64,000 nt of DNA from JBCCFC01 sp965213595 (GCA_965213595.1 CBDBZO010000006.1:3534001-3598000), one strand, 5' to 3'; positions 25,023-33,842 are shown, counted from the stretch's first letter. The notes: generated by a model from the letters alone, not told the origin. Numbers and translations: made by a program.

Positions 25023-25677
25023 ACTTGCAGCCGTGGTGGTCGTGCTGCTGACCTTTGCTCTCACGGCCTGCGCCACCCCGCCATCCGCCGATGAGATTCT
25101 AAATCGCGTTCAGCAGTCGTTCACCAGCGAGCCGCGCATTCACCTCGTGCAGGAATGGAGCCGACCGTTGGCCGACGGCCAAACGCACACGACAATCGTC
25201 GAGCGGTGGCGTGATGGAGCCGGGCGTTCGCGCCTGGAAGCGCGCGGCGTCGCGGGGGAACTGCTCGGCATAGCCGTAACGAACGGCGAGGACTACCAAT
25301 TTTACGACGCGGAAAGCAACGTTTATGCCGATACGGGCTTTTATGTGAGCGAGTACGAAGTGAGCGAGGAAGCGTATTCTGCACTCGTGCGCAGGATGCA
25401 GGAGAATGTTGATTTTGCGATTGGCGACACTCGGCATCTTGTGGGTCGTCGCGTCTTTCACCTTCGGGGGACACCCTCGACCGACGAGGATGAATTCACT
25501 GGCGTAGCGCTCGTGGAACTATGGATCGATGCTGAACACTACACGCTTCTGGGCATCAAAGTGACCAGCGATGATGACGCCGTTATTCAGGAAGTGGCCC
25601 AAACTGTAGATTACGATCCTACGCTGCCGGACGAGCTATTCGACTTTGCACCGCCAGAAGCCGCAGAGCGCAGATAA
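25006..25677 (+). CDS. Lipoprotein with LolA/RseB-like fold signature
   Basis: The 223-aa protein has a signal peptide ending in lipobox LTAC (Cys22), then DEILNRVQQSFTSEPRIHLVQEW and a series of strands (ERWRDGAGRSRLEARG, YQFYDAESNVYADT, LVELWIDAEHYTLLGIKV, DPTLPDELFDFAPPEAA). The opening helix, edge strands and DPxLPDxLFxFxPP ending are typical of LolA/LppX/RseB-like lipid-binding or sensory lipoproteins. It sits between small membrane proteins and overlaps the upstream gene, so it is probably part of a four-gene unit. The ligand and role are unknown. A remnant with the same type of ending is found at 33350-33466. Confidence 0.75.
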   Translation: MKQIDKLAAVVVVLLTFALTACATPPSADEILNRVQQSFTSEPRIHLVQEWSRPLADGQTHTTIVERWRDGAGRSRLEARGVAGELLGIAVTNGEDYQFYDAESNVYADTGFYVSEYEVSEEAYSALVRRMQENVDFAIGDTRHLVGRRVFHLRGTPSTDEDEFTGVALVELWIDAEHYTLLGIKVTSDDDAVIQEVAQTVDYDPTLPDELFDFAPPEAAERR

Positions 25678-25687
25678 TTTAGAACCG

Positions 25688-26332
25688 ATGAACATCATGC
25701 TTCAAATGTTTCAAGCCCTTGTTATCAATACGCATGACGTGTTTCTAAACCCTGCCACTGGCATTGCGGTGATTTTGCTCTGTATTACCTGCATTGCGCA
25801 GCTTAGGACAGGTCAAGTTTATCGAACTGCGCTTCATCTTCTGGCCGGTCTTGGTGCACTATTGTTGTTTGCAACTTGGCTCGCGCTTGGTCAGCACATT
25901 GCGTTTTTTACCGTCGGCTTTCTCGTCCCCTGGGACGCAATGCCAACGCCAACCGTTCCCATGTGGCAGATGCGGCTACACAGCTTCTTTTCGCAAGCGC
26001 CGTTTGTCGTGTACTTAATTCCGGCCTTCCTTATTGTAGGGACAAGCGCTTGGCTGCTGTTGCGGAAAGTACGCCGTGCATCAACCTACGCCCGCGCCGT
26101 TGAGCAACTCTTTGTCTTCAGTGCGGTTAACCTTGTTTTCATTGGCGGCTCTTTTTTGCTGTTTTTCCTGCTCTACTCGTCCGCTGCTCTATGGCGCGAG
26201 GCCGAAACAGCATCTAGCTACACTGACATGCTGCTGCCGCTCACGCTGTTTCTTGCATTGTTGGGCGCTCTACTCTGGGCACAGCATCGACTCGGCCACG
26301 TTTCACGCGAAGCAAATGCCCGACGCTACTAG
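25688..26332 (+). CDS. Uncharacterised multi-pass membrane protein
   Basis: The 214-aa protein has helices around 18-36, 43-66, 104-124, 140-166 and 178-205. ATG at 25688 lies 10 bp after the lipoprotein stop; an upstream in-frame TTG overlaps that gene and is not preferred. Its central part (PTVPMWQMRLHSFFSQAPFVVYLIPAFLIVG) resembles the next gene (LPDVADWQLHLYDSMSGQSLIVGSV), so the two are paralogues. Function unknown; lower GC than the surroundings. Confidence 0.68.
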   Translation: MNIMLQMFQALVINTHDVFLNPATGIAVILLCITCIAQLRTGQVYRTALHLLAGLGALLLFATWLALGQHIAFFTVGFLVPWDAMPTPTVPMWQMRLHSFFSQAPFVVYLIPAFLIVGTSAWLLLRKVRRASTYARAVEQLFVFSAVNLVFIGGSFLLFFLLYSSAALWREAETASSYTDMLLPLTLFLALLGALLWAQHRLGHVSREANARRY

Positions 26333-26344
26333 AAAGGATTCCAA

Positions 26345-26845
26345 TTGATTCGACTCGCTGCTGGTACTGCTGCGGCGTTTGCAACAGCGAGCGTCGTCTT
26401 CTGGTGGATTGCGGTCAATACACTAAACGCGATTCAACCTTGGAATGATCATCTGCCCTTGCCAGATGTTGCAGACTGGCAGCTCCATTTGTACGATTCG
26501 ATGTCGGGGCAGAGCTTAATAGTTGGGAGTGTGGTAGCAGGGGTCATCGTTGGTGCTTGCCTCGTACTCTTGATATTAAGGCTGCTCCAGTCAAGCGAAT
26601 CGCAGGCAAAAGCCGCACAGCTATATACGTTCTCCATGCTGAATCTGTTTTTCGTCGCGGTTAGTTTTGTCGCGTTGGTGATTTTGGTAGAAACGCAAAA
26701 AATTATTTTGAGGGGAAGTCAACAGCTTACGTACATTAGCGCTTTGCCGTACACGTTTCTGTTTCTCAGTTCCTTGGTGGTGCTCATTCTCCTGCACCTC
26801 AAAAGCGATAATATCTCATCTCTTCAGAAAGAGAGCGGTGAGTAA
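26345..26845 (+). CDS. Uncharacterised membrane protein, paralogue of the preceding gene
   Basis: The 166-aa protein has four hydrophobic segments (about 8-25, 58-80, 98-120 and 137-156). The start is TTG at 26345, supported by AAAGGA six bases upstream; no suitable ATG is available. It lies 12 bp after the paralogous gene and probably ends the cluster. Conserved features shared with its neighbour are the WQ-L-H motif before the second helix and the LFxxS-xNLxFxxxSF segment in the third. Function unknown. Confidence 0.65.
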   Translation: MIRLAAGTAAAFATASVVFWWIAVNTLNAIQPWNDHLPLPDVADWQLHLYDSMSGQSLIVGSVVAGVIVGACLVLLILRLLQSSESQAKAAQLYTFSMLNLFFVAVSFVALVILVETQKIILRGSQQLTYISALPYTFLFLSSLVVLILLHLKSDNISSLQKESGE

Positions 26846-26909
26846 TACGACAACGCCAAATTACCGACCTCTAGTAAAAATCATTTTATCTATCGCTTCC
26901 GTCAGGCGA

Positions 26910-26975
26910 GCGTCCCCGGCACGCGCCAAGCCCAATCAGGAAGTCGAGGTGGCGTGTGAGGCGTGCCGGGGACGC
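26910..26975. repeat. Inverted repeat GCGTCCCCGGCACGC type
   Basis: GCGTCCCCGGCACGC and GCGTGCCGGGGACGC arms lie in the gap between the convergent stops at 26845 and 27016. The same core (GTCCCCGGCACG) forms the palindrome at 44996-45056. Confidence 0.75.
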
Positions 26976-27015
26976 GAATTAACATGACCTCTACACTTGT
27001 TTTCCCAGAACAGCT

Positions 27016-29790
27016 CTAGCGGTTGACCAGCGGCAAAAACGTGCTCGAGCTTGCATCTCCTGGGTGCAGCGGCTCGACTGGCGTCGCCGTCGGCGCGACC
27101 ACCGGCGTCTCGCCTGGCTGCGGCGTCGACGTCGCTTCGGGCGTCGCCTCCGGCGTGACCGCTGCCGCGCCCGCAGGAATGCGCGCCTGCCGCGCCTCGG
27201 CCCCGCCACCTGCACCGACGCCGTACCACGCGGCAAAGCCAACCGACGGCACGCAGCCCGCGCCCACAATGCCACCCGTGGCGTAGAGCCCGGCGCTGGG
27301 CGCGCCCGCGGGCTGCACGGCCAAATCCGCCACGCGCTCGATGCTGACCGTCTCGCCGTTGCGCGTGATGCCGCAGCCCAGCGCCGACCACGTGTTGCTC
27401 GCGATGTCGAGCCGGGCAACGTTGTACGCCTCCACGCCGACCTGCTCAAACTCACCCGCGACGTACAGTTCGTTGCCGTTGCTCACGATGGCGTTGACCG
27501 ACGCATCATCGTCGCTTAACACGGAGACGCCGAGCGACGACCAGCCGTCCGCCGTGAGCTTCGCCAGCCCCAGCGCGGCGACGCCGTCGATGCTGTTAAA
27601 TTCGCCGCCCACGTAAACGCCGCTGAGCGTGATTTCAATGTCGCGGATGAAGACAAGGGACTCACCCTGAAAGCCTTCGCCAAAGCCATAAACAGAATCC
27701 GTCGCAGGGTGGTAAAGGAATAGATCGCCCTTGGTCACCTCCTGCTCATTTGCACGCGTCTCGATATCGAGCCAGCGCCCGCCCACGAGCAGCTGCTCGC
27801 CATCCGAGGCCAGCGTAATTACCGTCGTCTGCGGGCGACCAGCTATGCCCGCAATAAAGTAGTCGCTGATAAAGCGTTCGCTAAAGGGCGCCCAGGTGTC
27901 GCTGTCGCCCTCTAATTTCCACAAACAGCACTCCGTCTCAAACGGAAAGCCCGCTCCGCCTGCGTAGAGCGTTTCGCCCACAAAAGCTAAATCGTTGACA
28001 TAGCCGCCGGGCAGCCCATTCCCCACCGCCGACCACGTCTCGCTCACCGTATTCCACCTGGCGACGCGCACCGCTGGCACACTTTCATCTCCCTCGCCGC
28101 CCACCTGGGCAAAGCCGCCCGCCACGTACAAATCATCGCCGCGGATCAGCAGCGCCGACACGTCGCCGTCCACGCCGCCGCCGACGCTGTGCCACGCGTT
28201 GCCGTCCCACATGGCGAGGTGGCTGTAGGGCAGGCCGCCAATGTGCAGGAAATCGCCGCCGACGTAGACGTTGCCATTGGGCGCGACGGCTACGGCGTAG
28301 CCATCGCCGCCGACGAAGCCGCTGTAGTCGTCCTCGAAGCCGAGCCCCGTGCCCCGCCACTGCGTACCGTCCCAAAAGGCCGTCTTATCCTTAAGCGGCG
28401 TGCCCGCTTCGCCAAAGTCACCGCTAACCAAGATGCCGCCGTCGGGCAGCACGCCCATCGCGCTGATAAATTCGTCGTCCGCGCCGCTTAAGAATTCGTT
28501 GGTTCCCAGCGAGTGCCACTGCGCCCCGTCCCAGCGCGCCAGGCTATCGGTATTTTCAACTTCGCCCGCGTTGTAAAAGCCACCGGAGACGTACAGCCCA
28601 TCCGGGCCAGCCTGGATCGCGTCCACGTAGCCATCCACGCCCGTGCCCAGCGGCGACCACCTCTCATCCTGCCAGCGCGCGATGCCGTAGACCGTCTGAT
28701 CACCCGCCTGCTCAAACGCTCCACCGGCATAGAGCGCGTCATTCCACACCGTCATCACGCGCACGCCGACGGAGGTGCCGCCGCCGACCGATTCCCACTG
28801 CTCGGTGGTATGATTCCAGCGGGCGAGGTTGTTAACTTCGAGGTCTAGTGTATCATCGGAAGCAACGGTGTACTCGAATGCGCCGCCGACGTAGATGTAG
28901 TCGCCCAATCCTGCAATAGCAGTGGGAATCGCGTCGTTGTCGAGCGTGCCCTCCGTGTACAAACCGCCCGCCAGCGGCGACCACGCCGTGCCGTCCCAGC
29001 GAGCGATGCGCCGCGCGGCCACGCCGTCCACGCTCTCGAAATAGCCGCCGATGTAGACCTCGCCGTCGACGACACCGACCGAGCGCGCGGAAATTGGTTC
29101 GTCATCGTCATCGCGCGGCCCATCGCCCGTGCCGACTGGGAACCACTCCTGCGACGGAATGTGCCAGCGCGCGACGCCCGCCATGCGCTTGCCGCTGGCC
29201 TCGTTGAAATTGCCCGCGGCGTAGACATTGTCACCGTCGACGGCAATGTCGTAAACGTCGCCCGCGCTGTCTCCATCGTACAGCCCGCCGTCGAGCGAGT
29301 GCCAGCGGCGACCGTCCCAGCGCGCGATTGCCGCCGTGCCGCGCTTCGTGCCCAGCTGGTCAAACGAGCCGCCAACGTAGACGCCATCCGGAGCGGACTC
29401 CGCCGTAAAGGCGTCAAAATCAAAGCCCACGCAGCAGGTGATGCCCGGCGCGCCAAAGCGATCATCCCACAAATCATTGGCATCTGTCGGCTGATTCAGC
29501 AGCGTGGGCGAGAGCGCCGCCGGGTTGCTGGGCGCGTGCAGGGCAAAGGCGCCGCCCTCCGCCAGCAGCGGCTCGCGCTCGAAGTTGCGTACGATTTCGG
29601 CCAGCGCACCGAGGTTGGTCGCGGGAAAGGCGACGGCTTCAGGTGGACCGTCGGTAAGCGGAATCGGGGTAGATTGGCCGCGCGCGTGGGTCAATGTGGC
29701 GGCGGCAAACATCAGAAGCGAGAGGGTGAGGCCAGCGATCTTGAGCCAGCGTCGGTTGTGAAGGTCGGTGAGGGTGCGGAGTTGGTGCAT
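27016..29790 (-). CDS. Secreted propeller-like repeat protein with C-terminal LPLV motif
   Basis: The 924-aa protein has a signal peptide (hydrophobic core about residues 17-33, cut near ARGQS). The body (about 95-860) consists of many repeats of about 45-55 residues with the pattern 'VYVGGxFxxxG...xIARWDGxxWxxLGxG', as in Kelch/NHL-like or delta-60 type beta-propeller proteins. A Pro/Thr/Glu-rich linker follows, and the protein ends SSTFLPLVNR. It is presumably extracellular and structural or adhesive; no enzymatic motif is seen. A 52-bp perfect palindrome lies just upstream of the start codon. Confidence 0.8.
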   Translation of the reverse strand: MHQLRTLTDLHNRRWLKIAGLTLSLLMFAAATLTHARGQSTPIPLTDGPPEAVAFPATNLGALAEIVRNFEREPLLAEGGAFALHAPSNPAALSPTLLNQPTDANDLWDDRFGAPGITCCVGFDFDAFTAESAPDGVYVGGSFDQLGTKRGTAAIARWDGRRWHSLDGGLYDGDSAGDVYDIAVDGDNVYAAGNFNEASGKRMAGVARWHIPSQEWFPVGTGDGPRDDDDEPISARSVGVVDGEVYIGGYFESVDGVAARRIARWDGTAWSPLAGGLYTEGTLDNDAIPTAIAGLGDYIYVGGAFEYTVASDDTLDLEVNNLARWNHTTEQWESVGGGTSVGVRVMTVWNDALYAGGAFEQAGDQTVYGIARWQDERWSPLGTGVDGYVDAIQAGPDGLYVSGGFYNAGEVENTDSLARWDGAQWHSLGTNEFLSGADDEFISAMGVLPDGGILVSGDFGEAGTPLKDKTAFWDGTQWRGTGLGFEDDYSGFVGGDGYAVAVAPNGNVYVGGDFLHIGGLPYSHLAMWDGNAWHSVGGGVDGDVSALLIRGDDLYVAGGFAQVGGEGDESVPAVRVARWNTVSETWSAVGNGLPGGYVNDLAFVGETLYAGGAGFPFETECCLWKLEGDSDTWAPFSERFISDYFIAGIAGRPQTTVITLASDGEQLLVGGRWLDIETRANEQEVTKGDLFLYHPATDSVYGFGEGFQGESLVFIRDIEITLSGVYVGGEFNSIDGVAALGLAKLTADGWSSLGVSVLSDDDASVNAIVSNGNELYVAGEFEQVGVEAYNVARLDIASNTWSALGCGITRNGETVSIERVADLAVQPAGAPSAGLYATGGIVGAGCVPSVGFAAWYGVGAGGGAEARQARIPAGAAAVTPEATPEATSTPQPGETPVVAPTATPVEPLHPGDASSSTFLPLVNR

Positions 29791-29804
29791 GGGGGAACAG
29801 GAAA

Positions 29805-29856
29805 GTGGTTACGACCGTAGTGGCTGGGCGCGCCCAGCCACTACGGTCGTAACCAC
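29805..29856. repeat. Perfect 52-bp palindrome
   Basis: The arm starting GTGGTTACGACCGTAGTGGC is 26 bp long and the second arm follows with no spacer. It lies 15 bp upstream of the propeller gene start and 16 bp downstream of the DUF58 stop, so it may end one transcript or fold in the leader of the next. Confidence 0.85.
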
Positions 29857-29871
29857 ACGTATAGAATTAGC

Positions 29872-31152
29872 TTAGCGCATCGCCGTCGGGTTGACGGGCT
29901 GCGCCAGCGACGAATCCAGCTCGTCTCCCTGCGCGACTTGGTAGTACGGAATGTTGGACGCCTCACACGAGGCATACACCTCGCTGTAGTCTCGATTCGG
30001 CGCGCCGAAAGTCGTACCGTCCAAAATAATCGCGACGCTGTTGACGCCGCGGCGCTGCATGGTGCGCAGCGCGCGAATCCACGTCACATCCGGGTCGGCG
30101 CTGATGGCGAGGATGGTGTCGTTGCGGTTGAGGCGGATGCCGTCGGTGGCGATCAGTTGGGCAAAGGGGACGCGCCCCGCCGCCTCCACCACCGCCAGCG
30201 ACTCCATGATCTTGCCCAGCTGGCGCTCGCCGCGGTCCGTCTGCAAAAACCAGCGCTGGCCACCCTGGGCGCTCATGCCCACGGCGCGGTTGCGCACGAG
30301 GAAGTAGCGCGCCAGGCTCGCGGCCAGCGTCACCCCATATTCAGTGGTAATGGGCGGCAGCGTGGTGTAGCTGGCGCGCTTGTTGCCAAAGAGCCCCAGC
30401 TCCGGCTGTTCGGGATGCCAGGGCAAGCCCGTCGCCGCGTCGCGAAATAAATCGAGGTAGACCCAGACGTTGGCCGTGGGGTCCAGCTCGAATTCCTTGG
30501 TCATCAGGCGGCGGGCGCGGGCGGTTGTCGGCCAGTGAATGCGGTTGAGGCTGTCGCCGGGGGCGTAGTCGCGCACGGTGGCGACGTTGGTTGTCACGTC
30601 AAAGGTGCGCTGGCGACGCGAATCGCCGCCCGCCAAAATGGAGCTTGACGGCTGGAACGAGGTCAGGTCGACGGTGAGGGGAAAGATCACGATGTGGTCG
30701 ACGGACTCCAGGCGCTGGCGGCGCTCAAAGATGCCGAGCGGGTCGCCGCTGCGCAGCGTCATCGGGCCAAAGCGGAAGCGACCGCGCTGGGTGCAGAGCG
30801 TTTTGACCTGCCAGCGGTAGGTGTTGCGTCCGCGCAGGCTGGAAACGACGCGGCTGGCGTCGTGCCAGGGCAGCGTCGAAAAATCCTCCACTTCGAGCCA
30901 GAGCTTGGGCAAGCGGCTGCGATTGGTGACTTCAAAGAGCTCTTCGACAAACTGACCGACCTGCCCGCGCCGCGCCCGCGTCAGCCGCCGCAGGTTGAGC
31001 GCGCGCAAGCTAAGCCACGCCCAGGCGTAGCTCAAAAAAAGCAGGGCCAGCAGCAGGTAGGATAAGCTAAACGCCAGATCGCGCCCGGTGTTAAAGGCGA
31101 CGATCCACGAGGCGATCAGCGCGGCAAGGAGGAAAATGAGGCGGGAGGACAT
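29872..31152 (-). CDS. DUF58 domain protein
   Basis: The 426-aa protein has two N-terminal transmembrane helices (about 4-22 and 28-50), a beta-rich region (FEVTNRSRLPKLWLEVEDFS) and the DUF58 core with GDSLNRIHWPTTARARRLMTKEFE (about 200-225) followed by a vWA-like fold. DUF58 proteins are almost always paired with MoxR-type AAA ATPases, as here, and are thought to act in assembly or quality control of secreted or metal-dependent complexes. The MoxR gene is directly upstream, 115 bp away, with a heptamer-repeat hairpin between. Confidence 0.9.
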   Translation of the reverse strand: MSSRLIFLLAALIASWIVAFNTGRDLAFSLSYLLLALLFLSYAWAWLSLRALNLRRLTRARRGQVGQFVEELFEVTNRSRLPKLWLEVEDFSTLPWHDASRVVSSLRGRNTYRWQVKTLCTQRGRFRFGPMTLRSGDPLGIFERRQRLESVDHIVIFPLTVDLTSFQPSSSILAGGDSRRQRTFDVTTNVATVRDYAPGDSLNRIHWPTTARARRLMTKEFELDPTANVWVYLDLFRDAATGLPWHPEQPELGLFGNKRASYTTLPPITTEYGVTLAASLARYFLVRNRAVGMSAQGGQRWFLQTDRGERQLGKIMESLAVVEAAGRVPFAQLIATDGIRLNRNDTILAISADPDVTWIRALRTMQRRGVNSVAIILDGTTFGAPNRDYSEVYASCEASNIPYYQVAQGDELDSSLAQPVNPTAMR

Positions 31153-31153
31153 G

Positions 31154-31267
31154 GTAATTAGTGAGCGGCGAGTAGTAGATAGTGATTGGCTTACCGAGCG
31201 GTCACGTTACGTTAAACCGGGTAGTGTAGACAGAAACTACACACTAATCACTTTCCACTAACCACTG
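31154..31267. repeat. Heptamer-repeat hairpin (TAGTGNN unit)
   Basis: The left arm is AGTAGATAGTGATTGG; the right arm is ACACTAA TCACTTT CCACTAA CCACTGT. It fills the MoxR-DUF58 gap and begins directly after the MoxR stop codon. Confidence 0.75.
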
Positions 31268-32218
31268 TTATGCTCGCACTCTCGTCCCCGGCACCGGCGT
31301 GTGGCGCAGCGCATCTTCCACGATGTTGCTGGCCGAGATGTTCTTGATGCGCGCCGAGGGGCTGACGATCAGGCGGTGGGCCAGGGTGGGCTCGGCCAAG
31401 AGCTTGACGTCGTCCGGCAGCACGTAGGTGCGGCCATCGAGCGCGGCCCAGGCGCGGGCGACGGAGAAAAGCGCCAGGCTGCCGCGCGGGCTGGCGCCGA
31501 GGTAAACGTCGGGGTGGTCGCGCGTCGTCGTCACCAGGTCGACAATGTATTCCTTGACCAAATCGTCGACGTAGATTTCGCGCACGGCTCGCTGCGCCTC
31601 GCGCAGCTCGTCCACAGAGAGCACCTGCTGCAAATCCTGGATCGGGTGGCGCTCCGCCTGTCGACCGAGCACGTCGATCTCCTGTGGCTTGGCCGGGTAG
31701 CCGATGCGGATGCGCAGCATAAAGCGGTCCACCTGCGCTTCGGGCAGCGGGAAGGTCCCTTCGTATTCGATGGGGTTCTGCGTCGCCAGCACCATGAAGG
31801 GGCGCGGCATCTCGTAGGTCGTGCCGTCAACGGTGATCTGGCGCTCCTCCATCGCTTCGAGCAGCGCGGACTGCGTTTTGGGCGTGGCGCGGTTGATTTC
31901 GTCCGCCAGCACAATTTGCGCGATCACGGGGCCGGGGCGAAACTCGAACTCCATCGTCTTTTGGTTAAAGATGCTGACGCCTGTCACGTCGCTGGGGAGC
32001 ATGTCCGGCGTAAACTGGATGCGGCGGAATTCACTGCCCACGCTGCGCGACAAGGCTCTCGCCAGCATCGTTTTGCCCACGCCCGGCACGTCCTCGATCA
32101 GCAGGTGGCCCTCGCAGAGCAGCGCCAGGATCGTCAGCCGAATCTCGCGGTCCTTCCCGATAATTACTTTGCGTACATTCTGCAACACGCGCTCGCTAAT
32201 GGTTTGCACAATTTCCAT
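31268..32218 (-). CDS. MoxR-family AAA+ ATPase
   Basis: The 316-aa protein has Walker A EDVPGVGKT (about 42-50), Walker B VLADEINR (103-110), LLEAMEERQITVDG, a sensor-1 segment VLATQNPIEYEGTFPLPEAQVDRF, and a C-terminal lid (ASPRGSLALFSVARAWA). This is a full-length MoxR/RavA-type ATPase, thought to act as a chaperone for protein complex maturation. It is the first gene of a probable MoxR-DUF58 unit. Confidence 0.94.
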   Translation of the reverse strand: MEIVQTISERVLQNVRKVIIGKDREIRLTILALLCEGHLLIEDVPGVGKTMLARALSRSVGSEFRRIQFTPDMLPSDVTGVSIFNQKTMEFEFRPGPVIAQIVLADEINRATPKTQSALLEAMEERQITVDGTTYEMPRPFMVLATQNPIEYEGTFPLPEAQVDRFMLRIRIGYPAKPQEIDVLGRQAERHPIQDLQQVLSVDELREAQRAVREIYVDDLVKEYIVDLVTTTRDHPDVYLGASPRGSLALFSVARAWAALDGRTYVLPDDVKLLAEPTLAHRLIVSPSARIKNISASNIVEDALRHTPVPGTRVRA

Positions 32219-32239
32219 GGGGTTCCTTAATACAAAATT

Positions 32240-32465
32240 TTTTAACGCGGAGAGCGCGGAGGGCCGCAGAGAGGAAGAGAGAAGACGAGGCTGTCATTTC
32301 AAGCGAATTCAAGAAATCTGTTTGCAGTAAACAAATCAACTATGTTAATTCGATATACCTTGCTTGACCAGCCTCTATCGTCAACAGTGAAAAATTCTCT
32401 CTTTAGTCGAAATGAGAAACACCCTCCGCGCCCCTCCGCGCCTCTTCCTCTTCGCCCTCCGCGTT
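32240..32465. repeat. Inverted low-complexity repeats flanking an AT-rich core
   Basis: TTTAACGCGGAGAGCGCGGAGGG on the left and CCCTCCGCGTTAAGA on the right enclose about 130 bp of lower-GC noncoding sequence. The right end touches the thioesterase stop codon. Confidence 0.6.
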
Positions 32466-32937
32466 AAGATCTTTTATTCAATACAAAATCATCTGCGTAC
32501 AGCGAAACAACGCCAGCTGCCGCCCCGCCTCGTCTCACCACCCGCGCATCCCACACCTGCGTGCGCCGACCGGGGTGGACGAGTGAAGCCTCCGCCCGCA
32601 CGCGACCGCTCGTTACCGTGCGCAGAAAGTTGGTCTTGAGTTCGAGGGTCGCAAAGTTGGTTGCGTCCGCGGGCAGGTGGGCATAGCAGCCGTAGCCGCA
32701 GGCCGTATCCGCCAGCGTGACGAGCGCGCCCGCGTGTAAAAAGCCGTTGCTCGCCACGTGCCGCGGCTGCACGCTCAGCGCCACGGCTAGAAAGCCCTCG
32801 CCCAGCTCGGTCAGCTCCACGCCGACGCTGCCCGAAAAGGTTCCCGCCATCCGCTCGCGCAGCCGCGCCACCTGTTCATCATGCGGCAGGGATCGGAAGG
32901 CGCTGGCCTCGGATTGATTGACGATCTGGCTGGTCAT
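32464..32937 (-). CDS. PaaI-family hotdog thioesterase
   Basis: About 157 residues from ATG at 32937. The hotdog signature is HVASNGFLHAGALVTLADTACGYG, with the helix preceded by the N/HxG(G/A)-type catalytic region, followed by paired strands (FATLELKTNFLRTV, GRVRAEASLVHPGRRTQVWDARVV, AAGVVSLYADDFVL). The family hydrolyses acyl-CoA or aryl-CoA thioesters. An upstream in-frame ATG adds 12 residues that do not look like part of the fold. The C-terminal NKRS and stop lie at the edge of a low-complexity repeat. Confidence 0.88.
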   Translation of the reverse strand: MTSQIVNQSEASAFRSLPHDEQVARLRERMAGTFSGSVGVELTELGEGFLAVALSVQPRHVASNGFLHAGALVTLADTACGYGCYAHLPADATNFATLELKTNFLRTVTSGRVRAEASLVHPGRRTQVWDARVVRRGGAAAGVVSLYADDFVLNKRS

Positions 32938-33158
32938 GGGGATAACGATAGCGTATTTGGGGCGGGGGAGCAAAAAGGGGAGGGATTAAGTACTGCTACA
33001 AACTAAATAGTTATAAAGCTTACATATTTTTAGGAGACCAGTTGTGCTAATGTAGTCGGGAACCCATTTTTAGTAACTAGCACTTTGTGGTCACAACTGG
33101 ATTTTCGTCTACATCCGGTTGTTCTCATTTTGCTTGCCCTCAAGGAGGAATTACAGTG
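32938..33158. other. Noncoding AT-rich spacer
   Basis: No gene, strong hairpin or promoter is seen, apart from an AAGGAGG directly followed by the palindromic element; it may be a leftover ribosome binding site of the damaged gene at 33350-33466. Confidence 0.4.
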
Positions 33159-33368
33159 AAACTTTGGTTCTCTGAGGGATTGTGGGGTGCAACGAGCAAC
33201 GCGGCCCAGCGTGCGTTGCACCTTCCGAGGTGCGTCGCACATCTGGCTTGTCTATTACCCAGAATGGGCAGGACTTCCCCAAACGTGCGACGCACTTCGG
33301 AAAGTGCGACGCACCGTCGGTCGAGCCTTGTGCGTCTACCCCATAAAAGCTCAGAGAACCGAAACTTT
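33159..33368. repeat. 210-bp imperfect palindromic element
   Basis: The end arms AAACTTTGGTTCTCTGAG and CTCAGAGAACCGAAACTTT are inverted (15 of 18 match). Inner arms TTGCACCTTCCGAGGTGCG and CGACGCACTTCGGAAAGTGC also pair. It resembles a non-autonomous palindromic insertion. Confidence 0.6.
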
Positions 33369-33466
33369 TCGACCCCAATTTACCCGACGACCTCTTCGTC
33401 TTGACCCCGCCCGCAGATGCCGAGCGCATCAACCTGGACGATTCCTCCGACCCCTCCGCGCCCTAA
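33350..33466 (+). pseudogene. 3' remnant of a LolA-like lipoprotein gene
   Basis: Reading from within the right arm of the palindromic element gives REPKLFDPNLPDDLFVLT, then PPADAERINLDDSSDPSAP and TAA at 33464-33466. The DPNLPDDLFxLTPPADAE ending matches the C-terminus of LolA/RseB-like proteins such as the one at 25006-25677 (DPTLPDELFDFAPPEAAE). The rest of the gene is missing; the palindromic element occupies the place where it should be. Confidence 0.55.
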
Positions 33467-33508
33467 ACCACGACCCCTCACCACCCCTTCAACCCACTGA
33501 ATTACTCG

Positions 33509-33634
33509 TTCCCACGCTCTGCGTGGAAATGCCTGCCGCGACGCTCTGCGTCGCCTGCTGGCACGCGCGCTCGGTTTGTTGATTATCTCTGGACGCAGAG
33601 CGCCCGGTCTGCATCACGACGCAGAGCGTCGTGA
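33509..33634. repeat. Cluster of hairpins with AGA/TCT triplet loops
   Basis: TTCCCACGC-TCT-GCGTGGAAA (33509-33529), GCGACGC-TCT-GCGTCGC (33538-33554), GGACGC-AGA-GCGCC (33591 onward) and TCACGACGC-AGA-GCGTCGTGA (33614-33634). Same family and order as 5079-5206. Confidence 0.75.
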
Positions 33635-33644
33635 CGAGCGTTCT

Positions 33645-33717
33645 CAGACATACTTCTCCCCAAGTCCGCCGTCTTCGTAAAGCTATTCCCCCCGTTCTTC
33701 AGCTTGCTGATTCTGTT
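33645..33717 (-). pseudogene. Duplicated fragment of the S9 peptidase 3' end
   Basis: The minus strand translates as NRISKLKNGGNSFTKTADL, matching the C-terminal HKISKLKNRVDSFTKMAAF of the S9 peptidase encoded at 34723-36666. Nucleotide similarity spans about 70 bp and stops on both sides. The fragment lies about 1.1 kb from the intact 3' end, with the toxin-antitoxin pair between. Confidence 0.7.
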
Positions 33718-33842
33718 AAGCGACTGCAACGGCTATCAAAAGATTTCTCGCTACTCCGGTTTCGTCTGCTCCCTCTTGGGGTGGGCCCGCTCGAAATGAC
33801 AACTCGCCCTCAAACTGAAACGCACCCACGATTATTTGCTGA

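Noticed and set aside
33087..33404. 105-codon plus-strand frame through the palindromic element
   Set aside because: Most of it translates inverted-repeat DNA; the believable protein end is in another frame (33350-33466).
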